From JAIBDK01 sp965261915 (GTDB lineage Bacteria > Pseudomonadota > Gammaproteobacteria > Arenicellales > Poriferihabitantaceae): DNA of 44,118 nucleotides. Where the stretch lies: assembly GCA_965261915.1 (NCBI GenBank), contig CBDHDW010000009.1:1-44118 (forward strand), in the 5' to 3' direction. This document shows positions 1 to 7,944 of this stretch, piece by piece. The notes beneath the pieces were generated by a model, which was given only the letters and a program-made list of their open reading frames with translations, had not been told where the DNA came from and did not search any database. Position 1 is the stretch's first letter, and each line of letters begins with the position of its first letter. Both the position numbers and the translations under genes were made by a program.

Positions 1-677
1 ATCTGGTCCCCGACCGCAGGCGGGTGGCTGATGTCTTGCGTCGTGGCTTGTGCCTGAAGCGGGCCGAGATCGTAATTGATGCCCGGGCCATGCATCTGGG
101 TCGGTGCGTCTGCCCTGATCGTGCCGACCAACCCGATGCCGATCCCGCCGCGTGGCATGTAAGGCCGGTTCTGTTCGCCTGCGGGTGTCCATGCGTGGGC
201 CAACACGACCAGTTCCTTTGAACCGCGCGCATGGAAGATTATCTGAATATCCCGACCGAGAGAGGTGCGGCCGGCGGTTGAAACCAAAACGTCCACATCC
301 GCAAGATCGGCCAGCGACAACACCCGAACACGGGTTACGCCCACGATGTTTTTGATCTGGTTGTTCAGATCCCGCAGGGCGTATGTGCTGGCGGCCGTAA
401 CCACCTGTGTGAGTAGCCGGCTTTCCTGCACACCTGCCTGCGCGCGGATGTAATGTTGGGCCAGACGCACGCCCTGCTGTGCCAGCGGCACCGCAATCAT
501 CATCACCAGCACGGCTTCAAACAGGCTCAAGCCGCAGCGGGCGTGGCGGGGGTATCTGGTGCGGCGGGGTCTGTGCTGTGCTTCGCCATGTGGTGCGGAT
601 GCACAGCCGTGGATGCCGTGCCGGCCCGTTGGGCGCAGCACCGCGTTCCGCGCGTATGTGAATATCCGGATCAGCAT
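1..677 (-). CDS. pilV: PilV-like type IVb minor pilin, 3' end outside window
   Basis: An open frame without a stop runs from an ATG at 677 to the left edge (225 codons). After a basic, Arg-rich leader of about 50 residues comes a class IV prepilin site, Cys-Gly followed by LSLFEAVLVMMIAVPLAQQG, with Glu at +5 and a hydrophobic helix. Further on there is alternating helical sequence and a Gly/Pro-rich part. The ATG overlaps the stop of the preceding gene by a few bases, so translation is probably coupled. Position last in a pil operon and the prepilin motif fit PilV, the tip-located minor pilin/adhesin of thin conjugative pili. In IncI plasmids the pilV 3' end is a shufflon; whether that is so here lies outside the window. 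The prepilin nature is well supported; the name PilV is inferred. Confidence 0.75.
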   Translation of the reverse strand, partial: MLIRIFTYARNAVLRPTGRHGIHGCASAPHGEAQHRPRRTRYPRHARCGLSLFEAVLVMMIAVPLAQQGVRLAQHYIRAQAGVQESRLLTQVVTAASTYALRDLNNQIKNIVGVTRVRVLSLADLADVDVLVSTAGRTSLGRDIQIIFHARGSKELVVLAHAWTPAGEQNRPYMPRGGIGIGLVGTIRADAPTQMHGPGINYDLGPLQAQATTQDISHPPAVGDQ

Positions 678-1567
678 CCTGTGCAATCCTTTGTTTGCAG
701 GCGTTTGGTCTTAAGGTGCAGCGTTGTGAGGCTGTCTGCTTGCAGCAGTGCGGGTGGTATGTCGTCGTCAGCCTTTGAAGGGTCGGGTTCCACCGCCACC
801 ACGTCCACACCTGTTGCGGTGAGTGTGCCGACATTTAGGTTATGCCCACCCAGATCAAGCGTGCCGCCGCCTGCGAGTTTCGGCGGAGGGTGCCCCGCAC
901 GGCGCATCCGCAGCACATATTCCGGATTGATCCCGGACAGCGGTGCGGTCAGAATGACCCGTTCGGATTTACTTGCGTCACATGTGCGGGCCGGGCGTGG
1001 CTTTGTCGGCTCTGGTGATGGTGATTGCGGTGCCGCTGGCACAGCAGGGCGTGCGCCGTGACGGGCCAGCCGGGCGATGACGGCGCAGATCTGCGCCCTG
1101 CTTCGCCCGTCCAGCGCGCTTAGCCGCAATGCGCCCAAAACCTCAGTCCCGTCCTGCACATGGCTGATCTGATACTCCAGATCAAAGCCGGGGATTTGGA
1201 GGGCGAGGCCCGCGCGCCGATAAACATCTCCAAACCGCCCCCGTGCAAACACAGGCAGATTCTCAAGTGCGAACGACATTACGCTTACGCCGGCTTCCGT
1301 CAGGCCCGTTGCCAGCGCATCCCGGTTCTCATGCACGTAATAATCAAAATCCGCCGCGATTGCCGCGAGCTGCACAGCCCGGGCCTCGGCGCGCGCCGCA
1401 CTGGCGTGGCGCAATTGCGCTTGCGCGAACTGGCTCATGACGATGGTGATGACCAGAACAGCCAGCACGGCGGCCGGCATCAAGGCTCCGCGCCGGGTGC
1501 GGCGTGGTGCTATGCGTGCCTTGCGGGGAAACCCCGGAGATGGCTGGCTGTTCTGCATGGTGGGCAT
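671..1567 (-). CDS. pseudopilin-like membrane protein of the pil operon
   Basis: 298 residues. A basic N-terminus (RKARIAPRRTRRG) is followed by a pilin-like hydrophobic helix ALMPAAVLAVLVITIVMSQF and a long helical stretch rich in Ala/Arg, the layout of a prepilin cut after Gly. There is no Glu at +5. The C-terminal half has a Pro-rich linker, then a segment with many Leu/Asn turns (LDLGGHNLNVGTLTATGVD) that could be a surface domain. The start lies 3 nt from the pilS stop, with GAGG just upstream. It sits between PilS and the PilV-like protein, so a minor pilin or pilus-tip role is inferred. I do not recognise a named family. Confidence 0.65.
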   Translation of the reverse strand: MPTMQNSQPSPGFPRKARIAPRRTRRGALMPAAVLAVLVITIVMSQFAQAQLRHASAARAEARAVQLAAIAADFDYYVHENRDALATGLTEAGVSVMSFALENLPVFARGRFGDVYRRAGLALQIPGFDLEYQISHVQDGTEVLGALRLSALDGRSRAQICAVIARLARHGARPAVPAAPQSPSPEPTKPRPARTCDASKSERVILTAPLSGINPEYVLRMRRAGHPPPKLAGGGTLDLGGHNLNVGTLTATGVDVVAVEPDPSKADDDIPPALLQADSLTTLHLKTKRLQTKDCTGC

Positions 1568-1569
1568 CC

Positions 1570-2268
1570 TCAGAAGGTCAAGACGACGTCGGTTTTTTCG
1601 TTGTTCGCGTCTTTGTCACAGGCAATGCGAACCTTATCTTCGGTAACCGGGTCAAAAGCAGCCGTATTTTCAATCACAAGGCTGTCGAGCCCCGCGTTTT
1701 TATTGGCAAATGTCATGGCGGCCGCTTCACAGCCAGACGGCGGCAGGTCTGCCACAGTCACGACAAAGTGTCGGTCGCCTCCGTCACCCGAACCCGGGAC
1801 AATGGTGATCTCGGTGCCGTAGGGCGAGAAGAACTCGTAACCGCCGCCAGATTTCTTGCGCAGTTCCTTGGTGGTAAAACCCTCGTTTTTCAAAAAATCC
1901 ACAAGTGAAATGGCGGTATAAACACCGGAATAAGTGTGATCACGCTCGATGATGGCCACGGCGCGGGTCAGTTGCGAGCGCAGGGCTGCGGTGCGTGTCG
2001 AGTCAACAACGCCGTTGTAAAGCGACAGCACGCCCACCAGTACGGGAATAAGAACCAGGGTCCATAAAGCGACATCGAACATCGTCACACCGGCGCGGCG
2101 CGCACGCGGTCGCCGCAGCGGCTCAGGCTTCAGTAGGGCAATCCAGGTGTCCTTTTTCTGCAGCGATTTAAGCTGTTGGAGGGCGTTGTTCACGCGCTGT
2201 GTCAGCGCAATCCGCGCTTGCTTCAAGCGGGTTTTGCTTGTGTTTAGGGTAAAATTGGTCATGGTCAT
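1570..2268 (-). CDS. pilS: Type IVb major prepilin PilS-like, with unusually long leader
   Basis: 232 residues. The predicted leader is about 60 residues and highly basic, ending RRPRARRAG; then VTMFDVALWTLVLIPVLVGV forms the pilin helix. Position +5 is Asp instead of the usual Glu. The rest reads like a pilin globular domain: a long alpha helix, a Gly-rich loop, and two late cysteines (SGCEAAA... and RIACDKD) that could form the C-terminal disulfide loop of type IVb pilins. The first 48 residues are nearly repeated in the small gene just upstream. It follows the ATPase and platform genes, as pilS does in thin-pilus operons. The SD (GAAAGG) lies just before the first ATG; a second ATG two codons later is also possible. 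Confidence 0.8.
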   Translation of the reverse strand: MTMTNFTLNTSKTRLKQARIALTQRVNNALQQLKSLQKKDTWIALLKPEPLRRPRARRAGVTMFDVALWTLVLIPVLVGVLSLYNGVVDSTRTAALRSQLTRAVAIIERDHTYSGVYTAISLVDFLKNEGFTTKELRKKSGGGYEFFSPYGTEITIVPGSGDGGDRHFVVTVADLPPSGCEAAAMTFANKNAGLDSLVIENTAAFDPVTEDKVRIACDKDANNEKTDVVLTF

Positions 2269-2330
2269 CCTTTCAAGAGATGGTGCGCAGGCTGTTCGCC
2301 ATGTTTAGCCGGGCGCTGTTTTTCGTTGAA

Positions 2331-2378
2331 GTGTGGGGGGTGTCAGCTTGTTTGGTTCTTTCTTGGCGCCCCCCTCAC
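2331..2378 (-). promoter_or_regulatory. second copy of the intercistronic hairpin
   Basis: GTGTGGGGGG (2331-2340) pairs with CCCCCCTCAC (2369-2378) with one mismatch, across the stop of the mini-pilin and just before pilS. It is the duplicated copy of the 2735-2776 hairpin; the stem has been kept while the loop has diverged. It may set the pilS mRNA apart from upstream cistrons. Confidence 0.5.
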
Positions 2379-2671
2379 AGAATGCTTTGCAGTGCGGTAA
2401 TGATCAACCACACGAGACCCGTCAGCAGAGCAGTCCCTATCAGTGTACCGAGCAGTACATTTCGCAAGGTCATCCCACCGGCATGGCATCGCCGGGGTGG
2501 ACGCAGCCTGTCAGGTTCAAGCCTGTCAGGCTTGAGCAGGGCACGCCATGCCGCATTGTTCTTGAGCAATTCAAGCTGTTGCCGGGCGCGGTTGATGCGC
2601 TGTGTCAGCGCAATACGTGCCTGCTTCAGCCATGTTTTGCTTGTATTTCCGTTAAAATCAGTCATGGTCAT
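2375..2671 (-). CDS. 98-residue mini-pilin: PilS-like leader plus one membrane helix
   Basis: Residues 1-48 closely match the PilS leader (shared NTSKT.LKQARIALTQR). After RRCHAGG comes a single hydrophobic helix, MTLRNVLLGTLIGTALLTGL and on, ending in ITALQSIL. There is no globular domain and no Glu at +5. The last residues and the 3' DNA match the end of pilR (…VLQSIQ). The gene therefore looks like a chimera made at a tandem-duplication junction: 5' end from pilS, 3' end from pilR. It keeps an open frame, SD and start, so it may be expressed as a membrane peptide or pilin-like assembly factor, or it may be a neutral by-product. Confidence 0.6.
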   Translation of the reverse strand: MTMTDFNGNTSKTWLKQARIALTQRINRARQQLELLKNNAAWRALLKPDRLEPDRLRPPRRCHAGGMTLRNVLLGTLIGTALLTGLVWLIITALQSIL

Positions 2672-2734
2672 CCTTTCAAAAGATGGTGCGCCAGGTGTCC
2701 TCTAAATCTGAGCTGGTCCGCTGTTATTTGGTGA

Positions 2735-2776
2735 AGTGAGGGGGGTGTCTTTTTGATTGGTGTCGCCCCCCTCACT
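2735..2776 (-). promoter_or_regulatory. strong hairpin over the pilR stop
   Basis: AGTGAGGGGGG (2735-2745) pairs with CCCCCCTCACT (2766-2776): an 11-bp perfect stem with a 20-nt loop, placed across the end of pilR in the mRNA. There is no clear U-run after it in the transcribed direction, so it looks more like an mRNA-stabilising or processing structure between pilR and the pilin genes than a full terminator. Confidence 0.55.
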
Positions 2777-3818
2777 GAATGCTTTGCAGCACGGAGAGTG
2801 TGCTTGACACGGTGGCCCCGATGGCGCCGGCAACCGCGCCCATCAGCGCCATGTTCATAATACGGGTTTGCACCTTCACGCGGGTATCCAGCTCTTCCAG
2901 CCAGCGGTCCAGAAACCCTGCGAAGGTCTCCACCCAGTCGTCTTTGCCATCAAGGGCGGCCATCACCGCATTCAAGTCACGGGCCGGAAAGTCATGCCCG
3001 GTTGCTTTGAGGGCCTCTCCCCAGCCGCGTGCGGTCAGTTGCACTGCAATCGCATGAATGCGGGACTTCAGATAGCCGCGCGTGCCGGTGCCGAGCTCAT
3101 GCAGCAGCTGTGAATTCAGCGTCTCGCCCATGCGCCCCAGCTCGGTCACCGTAAAGATAAATCCGGTGCCGACCTGCAAGCGATAGAGCGAACAGGGCAG
3201 GAATTTGTCGAGAAACACCCGTCCCGGCCCGGCATAGCGCGGCAAAAACAGCCGTAAAAACATGAACACCGCTGCCAGCCCGATGAGCACCCACTGGAAA
3301 TTGCCCACGAACCAGAGGCTGAAGTTGCCAATGGCCCGGGCGGCCGGTGACCAGCGCTCAAGCGGCGCCACATCGATCAGTGCCGGAAACAGTTCCGATC
3401 CCAGCATATAAAACACAACGCCCATCAGGGCTGTCAGCAGGGCGGGCATGGCCAGCGCGCCTTTGATCGCGCGTCCCAGCCTGTCCTGCTGTTCGGCCAG
3501 CCGCATGGCACCGCGCAACACCCCTGCGGCACCGGCCGATCCGATCACCCGGAACAACAGTGCCTCGGCCCCACTTGTATAGCGGGCAACCCGCTGGTCG
3601 AGATCGCCATACTGGACACCGGTGCGCAGATCCATGATCAACGCGGCCACTGCCGCCTGCCCGCCATCGCGCGCCACGCTGGCTGCGGTTTCCAGTGCCT
3701 CCGGCAGATCCAGCTTTGCATCCACCAGATCAGCCACCAGCCGCCAGGTGCGCGCCCGCTGGGCGGCGCCGAAGTTAAAACGTCGCCAGGCGTAGGTGAG
3801 TGTGCGTCCCAAACTCAT
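2772..3818 (-). CDS. pilR: PilR-like inner-membrane platform protein (GspF family)
   Basis: 348 residues, the usual length for the family. It has the GspF/PilC arrangement: a cytoplasmic helical domain (residues about 20-130, GAAGVLRGAMRLAEQQDRL), a membrane segment near 133-155 (LLTALMGVVFYMLGSELFP), a second near 165-190 (NFSLWFVGNFQWVLIGLAAVFMF, listed here in part), a second helical domain with FTVTELGRMGETL, and a C-terminal helix (MALMGAVAGAIGATVSS). It anchors the assembly ATPase PilQ in type IVb pilus machines. The start overlaps the pilQ stop by 4 nt (ATGA), consistent with coupling. Its 3' end is duplicated downstream as part of the mini-pilin. Confidence 0.88.
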   Translation of the reverse strand: MSLGRTLTYAWRRFNFGAAQRARTWRLVADLVDAKLDLPEALETAASVARDGGQAAVAALIMDLRTGVQYGDLDQRVARYTSGAEALLFRVIGSAGAAGVLRGAMRLAEQQDRLGRAIKGALAMPALLTALMGVVFYMLGSELFPALIDVAPLERWSPAARAIGNFSLWFVGNFQWVLIGLAAVFMFLRLFLPRYAGPGRVFLDKFLPCSLYRLQVGTGFIFTVTELGRMGETLNSQLLHELGTGTRGYLKSRIHAIAVQLTARGWGEALKATGHDFPARDLNAVMAALDGKDDWVETFAGFLDRWLEELDTRVKVQTRIMNMALMGAVAGAIGATVSSTLSVLQSIQ

Positions 3819-5485
3819 CCCGCTTTCCTTTTCGCTGTTTTTTGCATTGCCGCGCCCTGGAGGCTACTGCGTTGCGCGTCACTCATCCGCTCCGCCAAAT
3901 CGCCGTGTTTGCGCAGCGCATCATACGGATCAAGCTGGCCCTGCAAGACCAGGTCGGTGAGTTTGCAGGCAATCGGAATACCGCCCATCCCGCCTGCGCT
4001 TTCGGGTTTCAGCCAATGGGCCAGCGCGCCGTTAAAATTCTTGGTCAGCACATGATCGAAATAAGCCCGGTCCGGCATAATCACTTCGCCCACCGCAATC
4101 TGGCGGCGGTAGCCTGCCCAGGCCAGCTTGCCGGCCTCGTTAAGCGCGTCGCCGAGGCAGGTTGCACAGCCCTCCGGGTTGCGCAGATAGATGCGGTCAC
4201 GGTCGGCCATGACCGGGGCAAACAGGCGTTGATCCAGATTGTTGAGGCTGGCGGCGGCCAGGGGGGTTTTACAATCGTCACAGAGGAGTGGTGCAAGCGT
4301 CTGTTTGATCAGCAGGCGCACCACACCCGATTGCGCCAGTTCTTCGGCCGGCACGCCAAGCGCCATCAACCGAAACGGAATGCCGTTGGCACTGTCCACA
4401 TGCACGGTGGCATAGATCGCGTGGCCCGATGTGGCAAACTTCAGCGCTTCGCGGCCGCCGGCCCCGTCACGGATTTCCGACACCATGCCGACATCCGGGT
4501 TCATGCGCACGAAATTGCGCAGGGCGTCTTCATGCCTGGCCTCGCGTTCGGCCTCGTCGCCGGCCGATTGCAGCGGGATCTGCACCACGCCGGAGCGGTT
4601 CAGCCGGTACTCCACCGGATCTTCCAGGGTGGTGATCGACACATGACCCCCGTGGCGTTCGTAAAGTGCTTCGAGGGCGCGAATGAGTGTGGTGGATTTA
4701 CCGTCGCCGGTTTCGCCACCGATAATCACGCAGCCATGCAGATTGGCGCGGGCGGCAGCCAGCGCGTCTGTGATCTCCGCATCAAAGCCGAGGTCTTCCA
4801 GGGCGCCGGTATCACTGTCGTCTTTGTAAAACAGCCGGAACACCACGAAGGAGCCGAGCTTTGTATCGCTCTCGTGAAAACCGCTCTGGCAGCGCAGCTT
4901 GACCACATTGGGCGGCATCGGGAACTCCGGCTTTGGAGAGATCGAATAGCTCTGGAACGCCGCGTCTTTTTTGGAAACATTACCGGTGCCTTTGTCCTGG
5001 GCATTGAAAGCAAAGCTGATTGCATTCCTGCCTTCCTCGGGTGTCCAGGGCTGGCCATAGTCAAACTCGCGGCCCGCCACCTTGAGGCGCACATAGGTTT
5101 TGGTGTCGTGCTGGTAGATTTTGAGATCACTGGCCCTGGCGCGTTCGGCCGCCGAGATCAGTTCCAGCAGACGGCGCTGGCCCTGTGTGCGGGCCACTTC
5201 CGCGCGCAGGGCTTCGGTTGCGGTCAGTTTGGCGGCGTAGAACTGTCTTAGTTCGTCCATGGGGGTGATTTTAAAGCTGGTGATCTCGGGCAGAACACCG
5301 CTGTCCTGATGCCGCATCAGGGCGCCGGTGAAGTCGTCTTCATAGCGATAGCCATCCGCGACATAGCAGGTGCCGCCATAATGCACCGCCGCAATGCAGG
5401 CAAAACCGAGATCACCGGTATCGATAATGCCGTTTTCCAGGGTTCTGATCTGTGGTTTGCCGAAGCTCGGGAGGTTTTTTAACAT
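3815..5485 (-). CDS. pilQ: PilQ-like pilus assembly ATPase (GspE/VirB11 superfamily)
   Basis: 556 residues. Walker A is GETGDGKST at about 257-265, followed by the Asp-box region TTLEDPVEYRLN, a Walker B-like stretch NPDVGMVSEIRDG, and the His box GHAIYATVHVDSA. Late in the protein CDDC and CATC form the tetracysteine zinc site typical of GspE-type ATPases. The N-terminal domain (about 1-150) would contact the platform protein. It powers pilin polymerisation from the cytoplasmic side. The downstream neighbour pilR overlaps by 4 nt. All key motifs are intact. Confidence 0.92.
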   Translation of the reverse strand: MLKNLPSFGKPQIRTLENGIIDTGDLGFACIAAVHYGGTCYVADGYRYEDDFTGALMRHQDSGVLPEITSFKITPMDELRQFYAAKLTATEALRAEVARTQGQRRLLELISAAERARASDLKIYQHDTKTYVRLKVAGREFDYGQPWTPEEGRNAISFAFNAQDKGTGNVSKKDAAFQSYSISPKPEFPMPPNVVKLRCQSGFHESDTKLGSFVVFRLFYKDDSDTGALEDLGFDAEITDALAAARANLHGCVIIGGETGDGKSTTLIRALEALYERHGGHVSITTLEDPVEYRLNRSGVVQIPLQSAGDEAEREARHEDALRNFVRMNPDVGMVSEIRDGAGGREALKFATSGHAIYATVHVDSANGIPFRLMALGVPAEELAQSGVVRLLIKQTLAPLLCDDCKTPLAAASLNNLDQRLFAPVMADRDRIYLRNPEGCATCLGDALNEAGKLAWAGYRRQIAVGEVIMPDRAYFDHVLTKNFNGALAHWLKPESAGGMGGIPIACKLTDLVLQGQLDPYDALRKHGDLAERMSDAQRSSLQGAAMQKTAKRKAG

Positions 5486-5603
5486 GGGAGGGTCTCGCTT
5501 GGGACAGGCTTAACCGGGACAGGCGCGCCTGTGGTGGGGGCAGCGGAATTGCGGCAAATGACCTTGCTGGAGAAAAAAGAACGTGGCGTTTGGCGGGGGG
5601 TCA

Positions 5604-6479
5604 TCATTTCAAACCCTCCCGATCGCTGTCCGGGGTGCCGGACGCCGGGCTGTCGGGTTTATAGACATCCGCAAAGCTGACGGTTTTGAACAGCAGCCCG
5701 CCGCCATCGTCAAACGCTGGTTCTGCAAGCGTGCGCGCCAAGCTGCGTTCCACGTCCTGTTCCAGGATGATCACCCCGTCCGCGCTGGAAATACGCGCGA
5801 TGGTCAGCCCGCCGGGCAGGGTATCGCCGGCTTTTACCGTCAGGCGTGTGCCGCTCAGGGCGTCAAACACAAAGGCATGCAATCCGCCGTCCAGGCTGTC
5901 GCCGCCGAATACCGGGCCGGATGTATAGCGGTCGGTGCATTGTGGCAGGGCGGATTGGGCGAGTTCGGTTGATCTGGTCTCACGGAAATCAGTGTCACGG
6001 AAATCAGCTGGTGGGTTTGGTGTCGGGGTGTCTTGGTGTTGTTCGGCAAGCTCTGTTTCGGAAGGGATGGGGGCCGTGTTGATCGATACGTTGGCATTTG
6101 AGGCCGCTCCGCGCGCCACATCGCGCAGGTGGGTGCGCAGGCGTTCTTCATTGTCCAGCAGTTGTTTCACCTGTTTCTGGCGCTCAATACAGACTTTGAA
6201 CACTTCGCTTTCAAGGGCCGCGACATTCAGCGCGTCCGCTTCATCGTAAAGTGACAGATAGGCCGCGCGCAGGGCCTCGAACGGGCAGCTGAGGATGTCC
6301 GTGCCGCCAGCCCGTGCGGGCGATATGGTTGCGGGTTCGCCCTGGACGAGATCAGCCGGAGATGCCCAGAGGGCTGCGGGCGTATCTGTGGGCTGCTCGG
6401 CAGTTTGCGACAGGGCCGTAAAAGCCGGCAGCGTCAGGCAAAACCCGAGAAAAATAAGGCGGCATGGCTTAAGCATCAT
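5604..6479 (-). CDS. pilP: PilP-like periplasmic pilus assembly protein
   Basis: 291 residues with an N-terminal signal peptide (CRLIFLGFCLTLPAFTALSQ), a helical region around residues 65-120 (ESEVFKVCIERQKQVKQLLD), a Pro/Thr-rich linker, then a small beta domain with the PilP-type motif VKAGDTLPGGLTIARISSAD and GVIILEQD. In thin-pilus systems PilP links the inner-membrane machinery and the secretin. The linker carries an in-frame 15-bp duplication at 5981-6010 (Arg-Asp-Thr / Arg-Glu-Thr repeats). It overlaps the preceding gene by 4 nt and is separated from pilQ by 118 nt, the largest gap in the operon. The assignment rests on the C-terminal motif and position. Confidence 0.68.
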   Translation of the reverse strand: MMLKPCRLIFLGFCLTLPAFTALSQTAEQPTDTPAALWASPADLVQGEPATISPARAGGTDILSCPFEALRAAYLSLYDEADALNVAALESEVFKVCIERQKQVKQLLDNEERLRTHLRDVARGAASNANVSINTAPIPSETELAEQHQDTPTPNPPADFRDTDFRETRSTELAQSALPQCTDRYTSGPVFGGDSLDGGLHAFVFDALSGTRLTVKAGDTLPGGLTIARISSADGVIILEQDVERSLARTLAEPAFDDGGGLLFKTVSFADVYKPDSPASGTPDSDREGLK

Positions 6480-7162
6480 TGATCTCCCTGTTCAAAGGGT
6501 TGTTCCGGGGTCAGCGCGGTGGCGAGATCGGCCACAGAAAACCAGTGCCAGAGAGGTTTTGCGGCGGTTGATTTTGCGGGTTCAACGGGCATCAGGCGCA
6601 GGGCAATTTGCGGCCCATAGCTGTTCCAGTCGGCAATCTGTGCGCCAGCGGCATCAAACACATGCCCGCCCGCGTTGAAATAAGCCCCCGCTGGCAGCGG
6701 ATCAAAAGCCTGCGCCAAGGGTTTGGCCAGCAAGGCATCATAGGCCGTGGCCAGCGGATGCGGCGTGGTGCTTTCAACCGTGAAGACCGGCAATTGCGCG
6801 GCGGCGGGCAGAATATCGGCAATATCCCTGTCCTGCCAGTGCGTCCAGTGCAGCAGCAGATGGTCGAAGGGTTTTTGCTTCACCGCGATATAGGCATGTT
6901 CAACGACGGTATCCATATCATCCAGCAGCCAGAGCCGGTTCAGCGGCGCGTAAAGCACGAAGTGGCCCCAACGCTCCGCCACCGGATTGCTGTCGGGCGC
7001 GGCGGCAAACGTCAGCACCTTGCCGCTCTGGCGCACCATGTCAGGGTATTGCGCCCGCAGGGATGTGTGGGCCTGCGCCTGCGACATCTGCCCCATGCCC
7101 GTCAGAGCAAGGGCAAGGGCAAGGCCTGAAAACAGCGCGGTGAAACTGGAGACGTGCCGCAT
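6476..7162 (-). CDS. secreted protein of unknown function in the pil operon
   Basis: 228 residues from an ATG at 7162, preceded by GAAGGAG. The signal peptide is MRHVSSFTALFSGLALALAL, cut probably near AQA at residue 31. The mature part has many aromatic residues (HLLLHWTHWQDRDIAD, ADWNSYGPQIALRL), no cysteines of note and no motif I recognise. It begins 3 nt after the previous stop and overlaps pilP by 4 nt, so it is translated with the pilus genes. A periplasmic or cell-surface role in pilus assembly is inferred from position only. Confidence 0.6.
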   Translation of the reverse strand: MRHVSSFTALFSGLALALALTGMGQMSQAQAHTSLRAQYPDMVRQSGKVLTFAAAPDSNPVAERWGHFVLYAPLNRLWLLDDMDTVVEHAYIAVKQKPFDHLLLHWTHWQDRDIADILPAAAQLPVFTVESTTPHPLATAYDALLAKPLAQAFDPLPAGAYFNAGGHVFDAAGAQIADWNSYGPQIALRLMPVEPAKSTAAKPLWHWFSVADLATALTPEQPFEQGDQ

Positions 7163-7164
7163 GA

Positions 7165-7944
7165 TCACTCCTTCGTCAGCCATTCATGGGCTTCTTCGTT
7201 GACGAATTCGGGATGCAACCTGCGTTTTCCTGGGTCCTGGCGCAGCAGTTCGAAATAAAACCGCGAGGTCTGTTTTTTGTTCACCGTGGTGCCGAGGCTT
7301 TTGGCCGACGGAAAACCCGGGCAGATGTCCCAGGTGACTGCCGGAATGCGCGCCTGCAAATGCCCGACATCGGCTTCCCACCAGCGGCCTTTGCTGGCGA
7401 GGAAGGTGGTGAGGTCTCCGGTTTGGCCGTCATAGCGCAGCAGTTGATACCAGTCGCCATTACTGTACACAGCTTTTTTAAGCGGGTAGCGCAACGCGCG
7501 GAATTTGAGATGTTTGGTGAACCCGGAATATGTGCCGGATCCCCAGCCACCGGTTCTGCCTTTTTCACGGTCCTGAAGACACGCGTGTTCCGCGCCATCC
7601 GCGCCATACCAGACGATGCGCACATAGCCGCCATCGGGCCGCATGGCCTCGCCGTTTTCCCAATGGGTGACCCATGCCTGGTTGCGCAGCAGCGGCACCA
7701 CATGCTCCGCTGCCACATTCTGAAAGATTTTTCCCCGGCCATAGATCTCGCGCTTGTGACGCTCTTCGGCCAGGGTGCTGCCTGCGCCAAGGGTGAGGGC
7801 TAAAACAAGCCCGGTTACTATTGAGCCGCCTCTGGCACGGGCCACGGTATCAAACCCCTGCAACCCTGTGCGTTTCTGTTTTTTATTACGGCCCCATAAA
7901 AAGCAGAAACGCTTGAGAATAAATGTGAATACAATACGGATCAT
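7165..7944 (-). CDS. secreted or membrane-anchored protein of unknown function
   Basis: 259 residues from an ATG at 7944 with AGGAGA upstream; the ATG overlaps the upstream stop (ATGA). The N-terminus is basic, with a hydrophobic start (MIRIVFTFILKRFCFLWGRN) and a second hydrophobic stretch near residues 40-60 (SIVTGLVLALTLGAGSTLA) that could be the signal or anchor. The mature part contains GGYVRIVWYGADGAEHACLQ and a Trp/Tyr-rich centre. Two cysteines (ACLQ, DICPG) could pair in the periplasm. It lies between another unknown secreted gene and a third one upstream of pilP. No family recognised. Confidence 0.6.
   Translation of the reverse strand: MIRIVFTFILKRFCFLWGRNKKQKRTGLQGFDTVARARGGSIVTGLVLALTLGAGSTLAEERHKREIYGRGKIFQNVAAEHVVPLLRNQAWVTHWENGEAMRPDGGYVRIVWYGADGAEHACLQDREKGRTGGWGSGTYSGFTKHLKFRALRYPLKKAVYSNGDWYQLLRYDGQTGDLTTFLASKGRWWEADVGHLQARIPAVTWDICPGFPSAKSLGTTVNKKQTSRFYFELLRQDPGKRRLHPEFVNEEAHEWLTKE

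Larger units (their letters stand above)
2124..2794. repeat. tandem duplication of about 400 bp period (pilR 3' end + spacer + pilS 5' end)
   Basis: Two similar blocks, about 2527-2794 and 2124-2397. Shared landmarks are GCTTTGCAG at 2781 and 2384 (offset 397), the GGGGGG/CCCCCC hairpin after each stop, and the MTMT start codons at 2671 and 2268 (offset 403). The copies have diverged, so the event is not recent. Confidence 0.8.

Noticed and set aside
3800..5251. Long plus-strand open frame opposite pilQ
   Set aside because: Antisense to a clear ATPase gene; composition follows the GC-rich codon pattern of pilQ and no domain is visible.
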